The position numbers and the translations under genes are program-made. The notes under the pieces are model-generated. The model was not told the DNA's origin. It made no database searches and saw nothing but the letters and a program-made list of their open reading frames with translations. From Rhizophagus irregularis (lineage: Eukaryota; Glomeromycota; Glomeromycetes; Glomerales; Glomeraceae), in NCBI RefSeq assembly GCF_026210795.1, contig NC_089453.1, positions 3,412,501-3,476,500 of the forward strand: 64,000 bases of DNA, in the 5' to 3' direction. Each line of letters starts with the position of its first letter. Position 1 is the stretch's first letter. Below are positions 1 to 14,114 of the stretch, piece by piece.

Positions 1-171
1 CCTCGGAAAGTATCGCTCAATTTGAAAATTAAGACAAAAATAAAAATATTCATATTTTTCCACTAGTATATGTATTAATAAAAAGTTTATATCTAGTTTG
101 CTTCCTATACTACATCAAATTTTCACAATGCCAGGGTGGCAGCCTTTTCAAAAACAGAACTATTTAAATTT

Positions 172-300
172 TTATTTTTCCTTCAGTACAGCTTTAAGTT
201 CACCTACAGCTCTTGGAAGGTGGTCACACTTCTGGGCAATATATTGGATCTTTTCTAATTGTTCTTTACTTGGTTTAAACCAAATAAATTTATTGGTAAA
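172..300 (-). pseudogene. Short coding remnant, unidentified
   Basis: The minus strand is open for about 42 codons between stops at 301-303 and 172-174. Its composition is protein-like and charged (segments such as WFKPSKEQLEKI and CDHLPRAVGELKAVLKEK), unlike the surrounding AT-rich noise. There is no ATG, and no convincing splice acceptor directly upstream. It may be the terminal exon of a gene or a fragment of a decayed transposon. I do not recognise the family. Confidence 0.25.
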
Positions 301-349
301 TCAGTAGTTGCAATTTTATTTAATTTTAGCTGATTTTTGGCTTAAGATG

Positions 350-836
350 AAGGTTATAATAATTTTGCCACTTGTAATTATCTTGACACCCAGTGATCCA
401 AATTTGATGATCAAAGGCTCATTGGATTCATCTTATCAAGATGAGTTGAATGGTGATTGGCACATACCTCTAGAATCAATATATGCTAAAGTGTGCATTA
501 AAACATATTTTGGACGTTTTGGATATTAACCCGTGATATACTAATGTTATACACATGATCCAGCTATCATTCAACGCCTTTCAATAAGACAAATCCAATG
601 AGCCTTTGATCATCAAAATCGGACCATTGAATAGTGAGATATTCCTGATTTTGTGAAATTCAGAATTCTGAAAAATTAGAATGTTTTAAGGTATATCTTG
701 GCATTTATTGATCCTAAAAATATGACACAACTAACATTTGACTCATCTTGATGTGACAAATCCAATGAGCTTTTATTTATCAAATTCGGATCACTGGATA
801 CTAGGATAATCATAGTGGCCAAATAATTATGACCTC
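350..836. repeat. Fold-back (inverted-repeat) element
   Basis: The segment at 350-446 returns in inverted orientation at about 741-836 (core GCTCATTGGATT followed by CATCTTATCAAGATGAG-like sequence). A second partial inverted copy lies at about 575-640. The arms are imperfect, at roughly three quarters identity by eye. The motif is related to the tandem unit at 36538-36907 (ATTCGTCTTATCAAGACGAAT). Apparent small ORFs at 98-529 fall partly in this repeat and are not supported as genes. Confidence 0.55.
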
Positions 837-1308
837 CATCTGTAAGTAATAGTGCAATACTTTCTGAGGTGACTGTACCATTCCTGGTTATTGGTTACTG
901 TAACTTTTGCAAATAAATGGGCAGAAACTCCATTCAATTAATGGGTTTCGCTTAAATTTCATTTTTATTATTAAATATAAATATTTATAATAATAAATAT
1001 TGAGAACAAATAAACAATTTACTTAATGGTAAAATGAATTTAAGATGAAACAAAAAAATATAAATAATATAAAAGAATTTCAAGCTATATATATAAGAAG
1101 TAAAGTACAGCCAAAAAAATTTACTAATTAGTTTTAGAACTAAAATTACAAATCTTTAACTTTTTATATATAATGTAAATAGTACTAAGTAAAATCATAC
1201 CAATAAAATTTTTTATTCTAAAATAACTATAAAGTAATTTATGTTTAAAAAAAAAATATGCAAATAATATATATAACTACTATATTTAAAATACTAAGCC
1301 AATTTATT
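837..1308. other. AT-rich 3' flank of the RNF213-like gene
   Basis: No gene is supported. The stretch is AT-rich, with short poly-A and poly-T runs. It contains the downstream flank of the convergent minus-strand gene ending at 1309. Confidence 0.5.
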
Positions 1309-4300
1309 TTAACCTGTAAATTTTTTAAACTTTTTAGTTCTTGTTGAAGTTTTTCTAAAAGTTGATGCAGATGTATTATTTTGCCTTTCATTTACTGTTT
1401 TCTATTATTATAAATTAATATATATATTAATAATAAGAATTAATAATTTCATTTAAACAAAATAAATAAAAATATAAAATATAATACCTCAATTTCAGCA
1501 ACAATAAAATTATAACAATTATAAGCATGTGATACTAGTAAATAAGTAGGAAACAATTTTTCAATTAATTTTTCTTCAACATCATTCCATAAATTTAATG
1601 TAAAATCTAAAAGGTATATATTTAAATTCAAATTTTCAATATTAGAATCAATTAACAAAAACCTATAAATAAATCTTTTTAAAGCAAATGCAAATGCTTT
1701 AGCAGAAATAAGTTGTTGATTTTGATTTTCTGTATCATAATAATTCATGATATTATTAATTGAATCCTTCATTTGTTGTGTTAATGGAATTTTAAATTTT
1801 TCATCAATATTATGAATTATTGAATTAGCAATCTGTTCTTCAATTAATTCATAAAAAACTATAATATGTTTTAAAGAAAATCCTTCTATAAATGTAATAT
1901 TATAGCTTTCTAATTTTAACCACTGATTAATAAAATTTAAAATAAGTATATTATTATTTTTAATTGATAATTCTTTAATAAAACAAAGAATTATTTCAAA
2001 ATGAAATATCAGTTCAAATAAGTCAATTGAATTTAATGAATTATTTAAAATTAATAAAGAATTTGATGGCTGAAACATTGCTAAAGTCATTAACATTTTG
2101 TCTGCTGGAATAGGTTCTTGTGGTAATATCTTTTTAATATCAGAAAGAATTCTTGGAAAATTATGAAATAACTCATATTTGAATAAAAAATCTTTTATAT
2201 AAAATTGGTTATCTTCCATTTCAAAATAAACTTTGTTAAAAACCAATTTTTTAGCTAAATTCATTTCAATCTTCTGTAAATCAAAAATATAATTTATATC
2301 ATCTTTTACTTTCATATCTCTTTGATTATATCTAAAAATTTTATCATCCCATTCATAATTAATAAAATTATTGTCTTGTGCCAGTATTACCTTCTTTGAT
2401 TTAATGCAATATGTTTCAGAAATTAAATTATTCCAAGATAAAACTTCAAAGAATTTAAGATTTTCACATTTATTAGCAAAAATAACCTTAATATTATCCA
2501 AAAATTCATTATGTAATTTAATTAAAAAATCTATAATAGCACATAAATAAATTCCAGTATCTTTTTGATCAATTAGTCCGAAAATTACTGGAAGTTCAAG
2601 ATTCATAATTGGTTTATTATAAGGTAATTCTTTACATTGATATTCAAAAATATAATTAATAATAGAATTCCAGCTAAAAGCAAATTTTTCAAATAAGAAT
2701 TTTAGATTACTAGCATATTCATCATCATCTGCAGATTCTTTTTTAATAAATTCATGAAATGTCATATTTTGTGCCTCTTTTCTAGTTAAATGATGTTCAA
2801 GTTTGAAGTTCAAAATTTTCACAAATTTAATAATTGGATGTAGAAACTTAATAAACTTTAATTTTTCATAATGTTTCAAAAATACTGAAAGTAAAGGATA
2901 TTTGTCTAATACTAAATTATTACAAAAGTTATAAAAGTCATTAAAATTTGCTTTTCTAATTGATTTCCAAAGTTTAGGAAGATTTTTTGTTTCTACATTA
3001 GTAAAATTTTCAAGCCATATAAATTCTTTCTTTAATATTTCGAGCTGGTCCATATCAAACGAACTTTGTTGATATAAATTTAATACAAAATAAGATTGTA
3101 TAAGTTTAATAGATGGATGGATATTTTTTAAAGCTTCGTTAATTTTTTGAATCAATGATTTGGATATAGAATTATTTTTTTGAAAATAGTTATTCCAAAA
3201 TTTGTTAATAAATTCTTTCATAAATGCAATTGAAGTTATTTGCTGTAAAGATAAATCTTTTTGTGTTATAATTACTTCAATTGAATCTTTGAAATAAAGT
3301 AATAATTCATCTAATTCAAATTCATTAAAAATAGTTTGTATTATTTCACTATAAAGTTCCATTATATGAGAGTCAATATTTTTGGTATTATCATCAATAG
3401 TTTTTAATCTAATTGAAAGTTGCAAAGCTTCCTCAGAATTCTTAATTAATGCGAAAAATATTTGTTTATTTTGCTGAATTTCAGTAGTAAATATTTTCAT
3501 AATTATACTACTCATTAATTTGAACGAACCTCGTGAAAATATATTTTGGTAAAGAATTAAACGAGCATCAGATTCTAAAGGGATAAATTTAAGGCTTCTT
3601 GTAATAAATGATATAGTTGGATTTATATTATTATTATTTAGATTACTGAAAACTAAATTGATAATTTCAGTCGTAATAAATTCATGTTTTTTGCCAGATT
3701 TTCCTAAATAAATGATTTCTTTGATTTTTTCTGATGAAATTGAATTTATTTTAAACAAATCACCACATATAAGCAATAAATTTAAATTTGAAAATTTTTT
3801 CGAATCATTATCAATCTCTTTAATTACAGGTAAAATGGATAAAATATAATCCATATCTTGTTTCCATGGTTTATCATCACATATATTTTGTAAAATCGTA
3901 TTAATTGATTCCCTAAAGAGATATTGACCAAGTTGTCCGTGAACAATGAAGTCATTTTGAGCTTTTATAATAATATTTGGAAAAGTTTCAACCAATTTTA
4001 ATTGAATCAAAATTTCATTTGAATACTTCCACCAATAAATATGAAGAATAAATGGATCAATAATTTTATCTTCAGTTACTCCAATTAAATTTCTTAAAAT
4101 AAAATCTAAATTTTCTTTACTAGTCAATTTCATAGAATAAATTGATAAAATAATTCTAATAAAATCATTATAATAAAATTCTGAATATTTTTGTAGATAT
4201 TCAAAATTTGGATGTATAGAAATCAAATTATTTTTAAAATCTTCTATATGATCTTCATACAATTCATTATTAATGTTTTCCGAAACTTGTTTTAATATAT

Positions 4301-7300
4301 CTAATTCTTCATAATAATACTTTTCATAATAATTAATTAGATTCATAAAATAACATGAAAAAGGAAATTCAAGATCATTAATTAAATACGGTATTTTATA
4401 TATAGATTGTTTTGGTTCACATAAATTATCAATATTAATAATTGTATTATCCATAAAGAATCGTTTCCATAAACCAGATAATTCGTCCTCATCAAATTCT
4501 TTCCTATTTTCATTATTGAAAAATGTAGACGTTGCTGATAATTTTTCAAGTGAATATAAAATCTTTGCAATTGTTTGCTTAATAATTATTCTTACAGAAT
4601 TTTGTAAAGCCATTGAAAAGTAATCGAATTTTGATAAATACTCTTTGTTTGAAGCTACTTCATCTTGCCAATTTTTACAATTCTCTGATATCCATTCAAA
4701 GGCTTTAGTTTTTATGCATTCTACAAAGTATGGATCATTTAGAATTTGTTTGTTCAACGTACTACAAAAAGGAAAGAAATTAATCAAATTTCAAATCGAA
4801 AAATAATTCTATTTAGTAAAAATCATACCTAACATAATCTTCATAATATTCAGATTGTTGATATTCTATGCATGATAAGCACCATAATAATTCATCATGC
4901 AAAAGTTTTTCGAATGGCATTGTCGAATTCATTATTTTTTCAAATAGTATTGAGTTAATTATATCATATAATGACTTATCCAGTAGATCTATTGATGGTA
5001 CCTCGGGTGGTTCTAAAGATTCAATAGTAACTTGCTTCCAGTCACAAGTAAATTTTGATGTTACTGATTCATATCCTCGTTGAATGTGTAATATTACACA
5101 TACATGCTTCATAGGCATGTTTGTGTCACGTTTAGTAAAAAATTCATCTTGAAACTGTTCAATAATGCATTTTACTAATTTGATACATTTTGTATTAATA
5201 GTTTTAACATCACATTGGAGAAATAAAATTTGATCTGCTGACTCGAAAAAGAATTTTTTTACCAAATCTGAAAACTGAGCTTCAGTTCTAAAGATGGACA
5301 AATTATACAATTGATATCTTAAAAAATCTTTTAGGCAAGAATTAATATCTGTATTGATTTTAGAGAATGTGTTAATAATTATCAATTGTCTTTTTGGATC
5401 CGTCAATGACTTTTCTTGACTAAGCGAGGCATAAAAATAATCGTAAAGACTATCATGATGTTGTCGATAAAAATAAATATGCTTCCACCGATTAATCTCA
5501 TCTCGCTTTAAGGATGATAGTTCCGACCTTACAATTCCATCTGGAGAGGCTATTGTAATTAAGCATTCCTTGCACTTTTCTAAAATCGTATCATCGTTTG
5601 CTTCAGGATTATTCATTATAACATTTACAACCAAACTTTGTAGTGTTTCATTCTCACTAAATCCAACGAATAAATCCTTTTGGTCAAAAATATTACATAA
5701 CCGAGTTGCTGAATTAATTCTAATCGAAGTTGTTAACATTTGTTTTACCCAGTTGTTCAAATAATCTACAAGTAATTTTTGTCTATCGTTAAGTATATCA
5801 TTTACCGACATCCTTTGTTTTTCAAACCGATTAAGAAGTGAAGGATCAGCTGAAGCCAAATTATTCTCATTCATGACAATAATACATTTGAAACTTGGCG
5901 AAACGTGACTAATAAAATATGAAATAATTTTAATTCTAATTCAAAAAAATATCTATCAAATTTATTAACTACTTAGTACTTACAGCATAGGGGTAGTATA
6001 TGTCCCTAATGTGACCCTTGTAACAAATCCGAAGTTTCCAGTTGCATTACAATTTTGATCCCATAAATTGTAAAGATTTCCTAAAAATACAAATAAAAAT
6101 TTCTTTTAAGATCTCATAATTTTACATTAATAATTATTACATAAAGTTACCGTAAATTACTTCCAGATCCGTTAAAATTAATAGTTTTCCTTCTTCGACA
6201 TACATCTAAAGTAGCAAAATAATATTAATATATGTAATATATAAACCAAAATAAAATCTATTCTATTTTGAAACCAAATAAATTACTTACCATGATTTTT
6301 CTCATAACACTATAAGAATAATCACTCTGATCGTCAGGAAATTGTGATCCAAAAATTAAAACTGGATCCAAATTTCTTAATTGATAAGTTAATAAATTTA
6401 CAATTGAGTCACTTTCATCGATAATCATTAAATGACGCCCATCGTGATAATTTAAATTTGAATTAACTAATTGTTCGGTTGGAATTTGCTTATAAAACCA
6501 TGAATGATTATTATTAAATATTTTAATAAAATCTCCAAAATATTTCTCGCATAATTTGATATTTTTTGTTCCTCCGAAATTACGAACTAATGCTATTTGA
6601 ATATTCTCCGGAGTCACTTCATTTAATGAAATCTGATTGATCAATGCATAATAATCACGAAGACCGTGGAAATTAAGCGATGCTTGGCCACATTTTACAT
6701 AATCTAAATATGCTTTAGCTAAACATTCTATAGCACTTCTTTCTCCAGGCCAAATAATTTTAGTATTTAATACACTATTAACCAAATCATCCAAATCAAA
6801 TATTGGCCTATAAAGATAATATAGAAATTATAAATAAATTGTATCCCAACAACTTATTTTATTTTTTAATAAAAAAAATACCTTTGAACAAGTAACGCAC
6901 GACTACTTTTACTAACATCAAGGCAACGATTAGATATTCCTATAATGGAAACAGTTGGCCCAATGGCCGGAAAATTTGGTTCAAGCAAAGAGTGAAGTAC
7001 TTTTAAAGGATTGATAGAATTCGCTTCAGCCAATTCGACTATATAATAAATCATTGATTGAATAATTTTCGTCTAAATAAATAAAAATAAATGACTATTG
7101 GATATGATACTTACCATTTTCAAGTAGAACTGCGCTAATAACAGGAAATTGCTTTGTAGAGATTTCCTGATATCTATTAGCTTTATCAAGCGCCTTTACT
7201 ATACTATCTGAAGTCAAAAATGGGGATCCTTGAAGCGGAATTAGATAAATCTATTTTATAAAGAGACATTAATTTTAAAGATGATTTACAAATTTATTAA

Positions 7301-10300
7301 ATGTATAATTTTATAATTTTAATATACCTGTGGTAAAGATTTAAAATACTCATCTTTAGAATCAGATCCACGCAAATTTGAAATTATAAGACGAATAGCT
7401 AAAGATTTAGATGTTCTGTAATAAATACATATGATAAATAAGGATAAAAATATTTAGTAATGCTTGCAAAATTAACGATCAAATAATTTAATAAAAATTT
7501 ATTACAAACCCAGCCTCTCCAATAATAAATACAGGAATTCTTGTCAAAATACAAACAATCGTAGTTAAAACATTTTCTAATAAAGCTTCATTCTTTACTA
7601 CATTAGGTGGGCATCGCATTCTACTAATATAATCTTCCTGTTCTTCGCGAATAATTTTAGCAAACATGTTTTCCCCAGTATTAATTTTATGATTTTGTAA
7701 TATTTGTTCCATTTCATGACGATATTGCTTACGTAAATCTTGTTTATGTAACCGAGAATGATAACAAAGACTAAGTGCTAGAACATAGGATCTAGTCCTT
7801 ATTGTTGGATTACTAGATGGCGGATAAATATGTCCTTTTCTGTAAACCGGACGATTCTCAAGAGAATTATAAAAGAATTTCACCAATTTTATAGCTCGTT
7901 TAACATCACGTAAGCTAACACTATATTGTTCCTCTAATTTTCGTATAAATTTTTGAGAAGCAAATAAGAGTTCAGAAAATACGGAATGTTCTAAATAATT
8001 TTTTAATTCTTTTTCAACCATAATTTGAATATATCTGTACTCATAATTTGGTTTTATAATACCAAAGTCCCAAACATAATCTAAAATTTGATCAGGAAGA
8101 GGTTTGACTTGATAAATAAGATTAATTTGGTTTTCATCGTATATTTTACTCTTATTCGTCAATCGATCTTTTGTATGATGACAATATGGATTACAAGTAG
8201 CAAATAACCGAACATTTGGATGAATAGGTTTATCCCTAAATTTTCTATTTGATATTATATCTGCAAGTAAACCTAAATGATTACACGTATTTATTTCATC
8301 AAACAATATCCAAATTTCAGCTCCTTCCGCTTTTTTCAAAGCATCATTCATAAATATCATAATAGATTTTTCATCAATTTCAGCGTGAATGGTAAGAGTA
8401 TAGAATTGTACTTCAACTATCATAGCCAAATATGTAATCAAACTTGTCTAAATAATGCAATAAAGTCTGTCAAATAGTCTATATATTAATAACAAAATTG
8501 TAATTATTTAATATACTTACTTTGCCACATCCTGCTTCACCACAGATCACAACTGGAATGCTTGCACGTACTCTCAGAAAAATTAAGGCCATCTTCGTCA
8601 GATTATCAGCGGATAAAGCATATTCTGGAAGACACAATTCTTTGTTCGAACCATGTGCTATTGCTTCCAGTTTCAATAAAAGTTCATTTGCAGTCATTGC
8701 ATTATAATCACCCAATTCCCAATTTTCCGGACTAACAGGTACTTGACTCTTTAGTAACAATTTAATATTATCAGGAACCTTATCCTTGTCGTGATATAAT
8801 ACAGAGAAAGAATTTGAAGTTTGTGAATCAAAAAATAGTATGTAATCGTATGAATTGTCGAATTTAATAATCTCATTTTCATATTTAGGAGTTAAGGACT
8901 TAAGTTGAGTCGTTTTTACATTAATAGATTGATTTATGAAATTTTTTGAAGTACTTAATAATGACTTGATAATCGTCGATATGATATTAGTTTCTTTAAA
9001 ATTTAATTTTAAATCGTTTACTGTGAAACATTGACTTAACGAGAGTCTAATTAATTGATTCGATAAAATATTAACAAAGATTTCAATATATTTAAATGAT
9101 GAAATATTTTTATCATTTTCATCATTTTCATTCAAAAAATATTTCATAATTAGATGTTGACATATATCTTGTGATAAAGGATCTTTGGCAGATTCTTGCG
9201 CTTGAACGAAAATTTCTTTTGTATCAATTTTTCCAAGATCATATAATTTCAAATAACGACAAACAATCTGAATTGAACTTGTTGCTTCTTGAGATACTCT
9301 AAAATCTTTAATATTCCAAGATAAATGTTTATGATGCGGAAATCTTAACATTGGAAGAAAATTTCGATTTACTGAAGATGATATCTCAATAAATATAAAA
9401 GTATCGGGAATTGAAACTCTTATATTATTATACGAAACTAAATTAAAAAATAGTTCAAATAAAAATAAATTCACTTCTTCAGGATATTCAGCCGATAAAA
9501 TATTGATATGTAAGCTTTGTATCTGCTTAAGTTTACAAGCTTTAAGCTTATTTACAAGATATTCAAGATCCATATTATCGCTTATTAGGAAACTGAGTGG
9601 AATTTTTTGTTTAGAATAGCTAGCCTCTTTTATCCACTCAGTTTTCCCTTGACCGGATAAATCAGAAGAAATACATGTTATATTTATAAATAATTCCTGA
9701 TAAACTTCCTTCAATGTTTCAGCATCTAATTCGTTAATCTCTTGAACTTTTAAAGAAAATTGATCCAAGATGTAATTAGACAATTCAGATTTTTGATAAC
9801 ATAGAAGGGCTAATAGATAATCTTCATTCTTATATTCCAATTGCATTATTTTGATGTAGTTTATAAAATTATATTGCAATTCAAAATCTAATAGTTCTAA
9901 ATTTATGATACAGAACATGCGATTTTTGTATCCATTATTTGATGCAAAAAAACTTCTTTTAACGAAAATCATGAGTTCCTCCATTGTAGTTGATGATGTA
10001 CATATCAAACTTTGCCATGGTTCAGGATAATATCCATAACTAGCATATAATGACATAATAGTATTTGGAACTTGTATCTTATCAGTATAAGTAACAACAA
10101 ATAATTTGCCTATTGTAATGATATCATGTCCAAAACCCTTAAGTATACGTGATTGTTTGGGAATATCTCTAAAAATTTTTTCTAATTCGTTTCCAATCTC
10201 ATAAAGAATTTCAAAATGATCTTTAAATCCATTTAAAATTCCTCGAACATCTCCATGTGATGGTAATTGAGCTTTACTGTTCACAAATCTAATCAATGTT

Positions 10301-13300
10301 TTGCACTCTTCTTCATTTTCCTTGTCTAATTTTTCCGACGTGAAATAATCATAAAATGCCAAAATTTGGCGAGTAGTAAAGAATGTTAAGTAATAACATT
10401 TTTCTTGCGCACGGTCTACTATATCTTCCCTATTAATTTGTATAACTAAAATTAATTCATAGAGATAATTAATAAGTAATAATGTAAACGACATATTTAC
10501 CATTTTTTGAATTCATCTTTCAATAATTTCTGATAATCTTTCATATTATCTGCTCCTTGCAATTCCTTTTCAAACTTTCTATAATCAAAATGACCAATTT
10601 GAATCAACGAAGACATTATATTGATTATGTCTTGCGCAATATTAACTTGAACAACAAATTCTTCATTTGTAACCAAAAGAGCTTGTTCACGTAAATCCAA
10701 GATGTCATTCATATTATACATTACCACGTTAGTTTTAGAAAAATATTTTAATGAAACAAAGCACTCATTATCTTTTTCTTCACGTGTAAAAATGTAAGTA
10801 CCATTAAATACAGCATTTTCAATTTTTTCCGAAATATCTTCACGATATTGAATATTATTGTACATGTTTCGTAATGCTATATTGTTACAATTAAATAATG
10901 CAATCTTCTCCCCTAAAGTGGGATCTTTCTTCACAACATTTAATAATGCAACTAAAAAACTGTCAATACCCCCCATTTCATTATTCATAAGAGGAAATAA
11001 AAATTGCCTGACTTGAATAAGTAGTGAAACCATATCTTCTTGAACCTCATCAATGCCATTAATCAAATTTTTAATATCATGCTTATAAATTTTTTTAAAG
11101 AATATTATAAAATCATTAGCATTTGCTAGCACTCTTATCAATTCCCAGCAATCTTGATTAACGTTAGAAAGACTTCTATAAGGACAATCGAAAAAATTAT
11201 TTATTTGCCCAAGTTCTATGATGTCTTTTAAAATATCATCATTATGCGGTACTCCGAAGATTTTCACAACCTTTTCAAGTTCCTCGAATTTTCCAATCCA
11301 GTTTGGAAGTCGTTCAAGGGTTTGTATAAATTCTTGACTTCTATATTTCTCACAGCCTTCCACTAAATCGAGTTCTGCATTGATATTTTTAACATTTTTC
11401 CAAAATAAAAACGCATCCGAACATTTGAGCTTTTTCCATTCTTCGAGTTGTTTACACATAACACTATACTTTTCAAACACAATCGGTATTAATGTTTGTG
11501 CTATATATTCTACTTTTGTTGCAGCAGTATCATTCCGGATACAAGCTTCAAAGATATTTCGAAAAGATTGAGATCGACTAAATTTGTAGCAACGTCTTGC
11601 ACTGTCCAAAGTTTTCTCATGAAATGCCCAATGATCTGATGAGAATACTTGTTTCACCTTTATTTTATCTAAACATTGCAGATTCTGTTTTACATCTCGA
11701 ATATAATCAGCTACATCTATTACTTTCTCGGATGGACAAAATCTGCTATAAAACTTGGATAGTACATCGAGTTGAATTTGATGATCATTATATATCCTTC
11801 TAAGTTTTGCAATTTCATCTCGAGAAACGATTACATCTCCCAATACTTTCTTAGCAACAGCCGCATCAAAATGTTGAAATAGATATTCGTCATCATATTC
11901 TAAAATTTGTTGTAATAATTGGATATCTATCGCTTTTTCAAGAAGTAATCCAGCAAGTTCGTTAATAGAGATTTTAGTATTTTTAACAAATGGGTTTGAG
12001 TTTAGTTTTGCAACGTTTCCAGTAGCGCGTAATATAATATTCCAAAAGTTACTAGCTTTTAAAATACTCAAATGATGTTCTGAAGCGCTGAAAGAAGTCG
12101 ATTGGCTTTGTAATCTAGTCATAATATGATACAAAATATCTTCGCTTATCCTAACGATTTATTAATAACAATAAAAAAAAAAATATTCAAGCATTAGCAT
12201 TTTAAGAGACAAAAAATTATTACAAAAAAAAACTTACATGTTTGGAACGTCCAGAATCTTGGTTGTTTTGCAATCGCAAATAATGCGTATCTTGTTTAAC
12301 AACTGATCGTGAGTTTGTAGAGTAGACTTATTTAACATGTCTTTTACCATCTCTAAAAATAATACTTTAACATTATCTTGCTTTATTTGTACTATTAATT
12401 TTGTTGCAGTAAAGATTCGGTCTTCTGAGTAATTCTTCACCCTATCTATGGCAATTGCTGTTAAATCTCGCCAAATATTAATCCTTTGACCAAGCAAAGG
12501 ATACATAAGTTCTAATTGTTGAAATACCGAAAAAATAAAATTGCTTTCATTTGATAATTTTTTATTGCTTGTGTTTGTATCAAGTTTGAGTAAAAGATTT
12601 TTAAACCACATTACACAAATTTTTGGTATCTTTTTCTCTTTGGTATCTGAAAAATCACTATGGAACCAATCATCCAAAATTTCTGAAAATATATTTAATA
12701 ATTCTAAAGTATGTGACTGAGATATTAACTCTAATGATAGGATTACATCGTCTCTGCGCCAATTCAGACAATTGTCATGAAGTAACTTTTTAATAGAATT
12801 GATGTTTTCGTATGTCCACTTTCTATTTGGACTTTCAAGTAAAAATATAACTTGATCTCGGAAAATTTCAGAGACACGGTCTCGATAATCTTTTGGAAGT
12901 CTTTTAAAGAGGTATTCCAAAGCTACAGCATCAGCATGAGAAATATTCGCTCGAACTCGTTCGGTAAAACATTTAGAAACTCTTTCATCAAATTTATTAT
13001 TATGTAAAAGAACATCATCCCAAAGTTTAAAAAGAGAATCCATATTATGACATAATTGAATCAACCACTAAAAAAAAAAAAATTATTAACCATTTTCATA
13101 AAATTTCGAAATTAATACACAAAAATATTTAAATCTTACCTTGGCAAGTTTAACGTAAGTTTCAAATTCATTACTATGAATATTAGGTCTAATAATCATT
13201 TCAGCTTTTTTAATAAAATTCGCTAAATAATTTTCATTAGAATATTTTAGAGCTCTTAAGCGTTCAATGAAATCATAATTAGGATCGACTTCAGAAGCAA

Positions 13301-14114
13301 TTGTAAAAATAATGAGCCAATCAAATTTCATCTGAAAGGCATTATTCTGGACTAAAAACGTAATAGCAGTATACATATGGCCTTTGGCGTCTGAAGGTAA
13401 ATCTTCTAATTTATATCCATGTAGCGCCTTGAGCAATGATGCAGATGGAAATTGATCTGGCAACTCATAAAACTCGCCTTGCATTGAAATAAAATAACCT
13501 AAAAGGAGACATAAGAAAAGTCGTTTTTCTCTTGATCTAATATCGACACGATTTATAATGAATTTGAAAGTTAACGCGCGTATCGTAAGTTCCTTGTGAT
13601 GAGTTAACAGATATTGATATTCCAAAACTTTCTCTTTAAGGTTATTTTCTTTGATAGTATTATAAATATAATCCACAAAGGCAAAGTCGCGTATATTATT
13701 ATTATTTATGTGATATTTTTCGGAGAAACTATAATTATTTTTCCATATGTCAAATTGATCATTCCTCTCAATATCCAACATGCGATTGTCTTGAATGCTA
13801 TTTCCTTCAAACGCAATTGTCCCGCGAAGTTTATGATGATACCTTTTTATATGAATAGCGTATTTATACTGAATAACTTTATTTTCGTTGACATTTGATA
13901 ACGAAATAATAACTGGATCAGATCGCCAATATGTTGAATTCTGAGAAAATGGTTGGTGAAGTTTTACAATAGGGGTTTCCCATGATCCTAATTCTTTTCC
14001 ATCGCCAAGAACTATAGGGTAACCATTTTTTTCAATACCCTCTGGCAAATGAACGTGGAAAATAACATTAAATCTATTAATATCATTATTATTTTCCAAA
14101 ATCCACTTACTCAT
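1309..14114 (-). CDS. RNF213-like: RNF213-like giant AAA+ ATPase lacking a RING finger
   Basis: Fourteen exons on the minus strand can be joined at GT-AG sites in one frame: 14114-13140, 13067-12238, 12150-10501, 10429-8521, 8447-7510, 7415-7328, 7250-7115, 7038-6882, 6807-6291, 6205-6151, 6080-5984, 5908-4829, 4761-1488, 1401-1309. They total 11,799 nt, or 3,932 residues. The start is favoured by an in-frame TAA 9 nt upstream. Residues about 12-115 are CBM20-like (GKELGSW, IQYKYAIH). AAA2 has a Walker A-like SGQGKT near 1410-1415. AAA3 has GEAGCGK (K1788), ILFDEINTC (D1838/E1839) and FATCNPY. AAA4 has GEAGTSKS (K2104), but its Walker B reads LLENVELAE. The family-diagnostic MNENNLASADPSLLNRFEKQ starts near 2463. 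The C-terminal ~1,100 residues resemble the RNF213 E3 shell, but no C-x2-C RING or RZ-finger pattern is visible. The last exon adds a basic Ser/Thr-rich tail. Human RNF213 is about 5,200 residues. In animals it is a dynein-like E3 ligase acting on lipid droplets and pathogens; the role here is unknown. Confidence 0.9.

Noticed and set aside
98-529. Two small plus-strand ORFs
   Set aside because: They overlap a fold-back repeat and, in part, a more protein-like minus-strand frame (172-300). The second ORF is mostly the repeat arm.
1449-1487. Read-through of the long last exon to a stop at 1449
   Set aside because: A good donor at 1487 (GAG|GTATTATA) and an in-frame final exon at 1401-1309 give a more protein-like end than the AT-encoded VLYFIFLFILFK tail.
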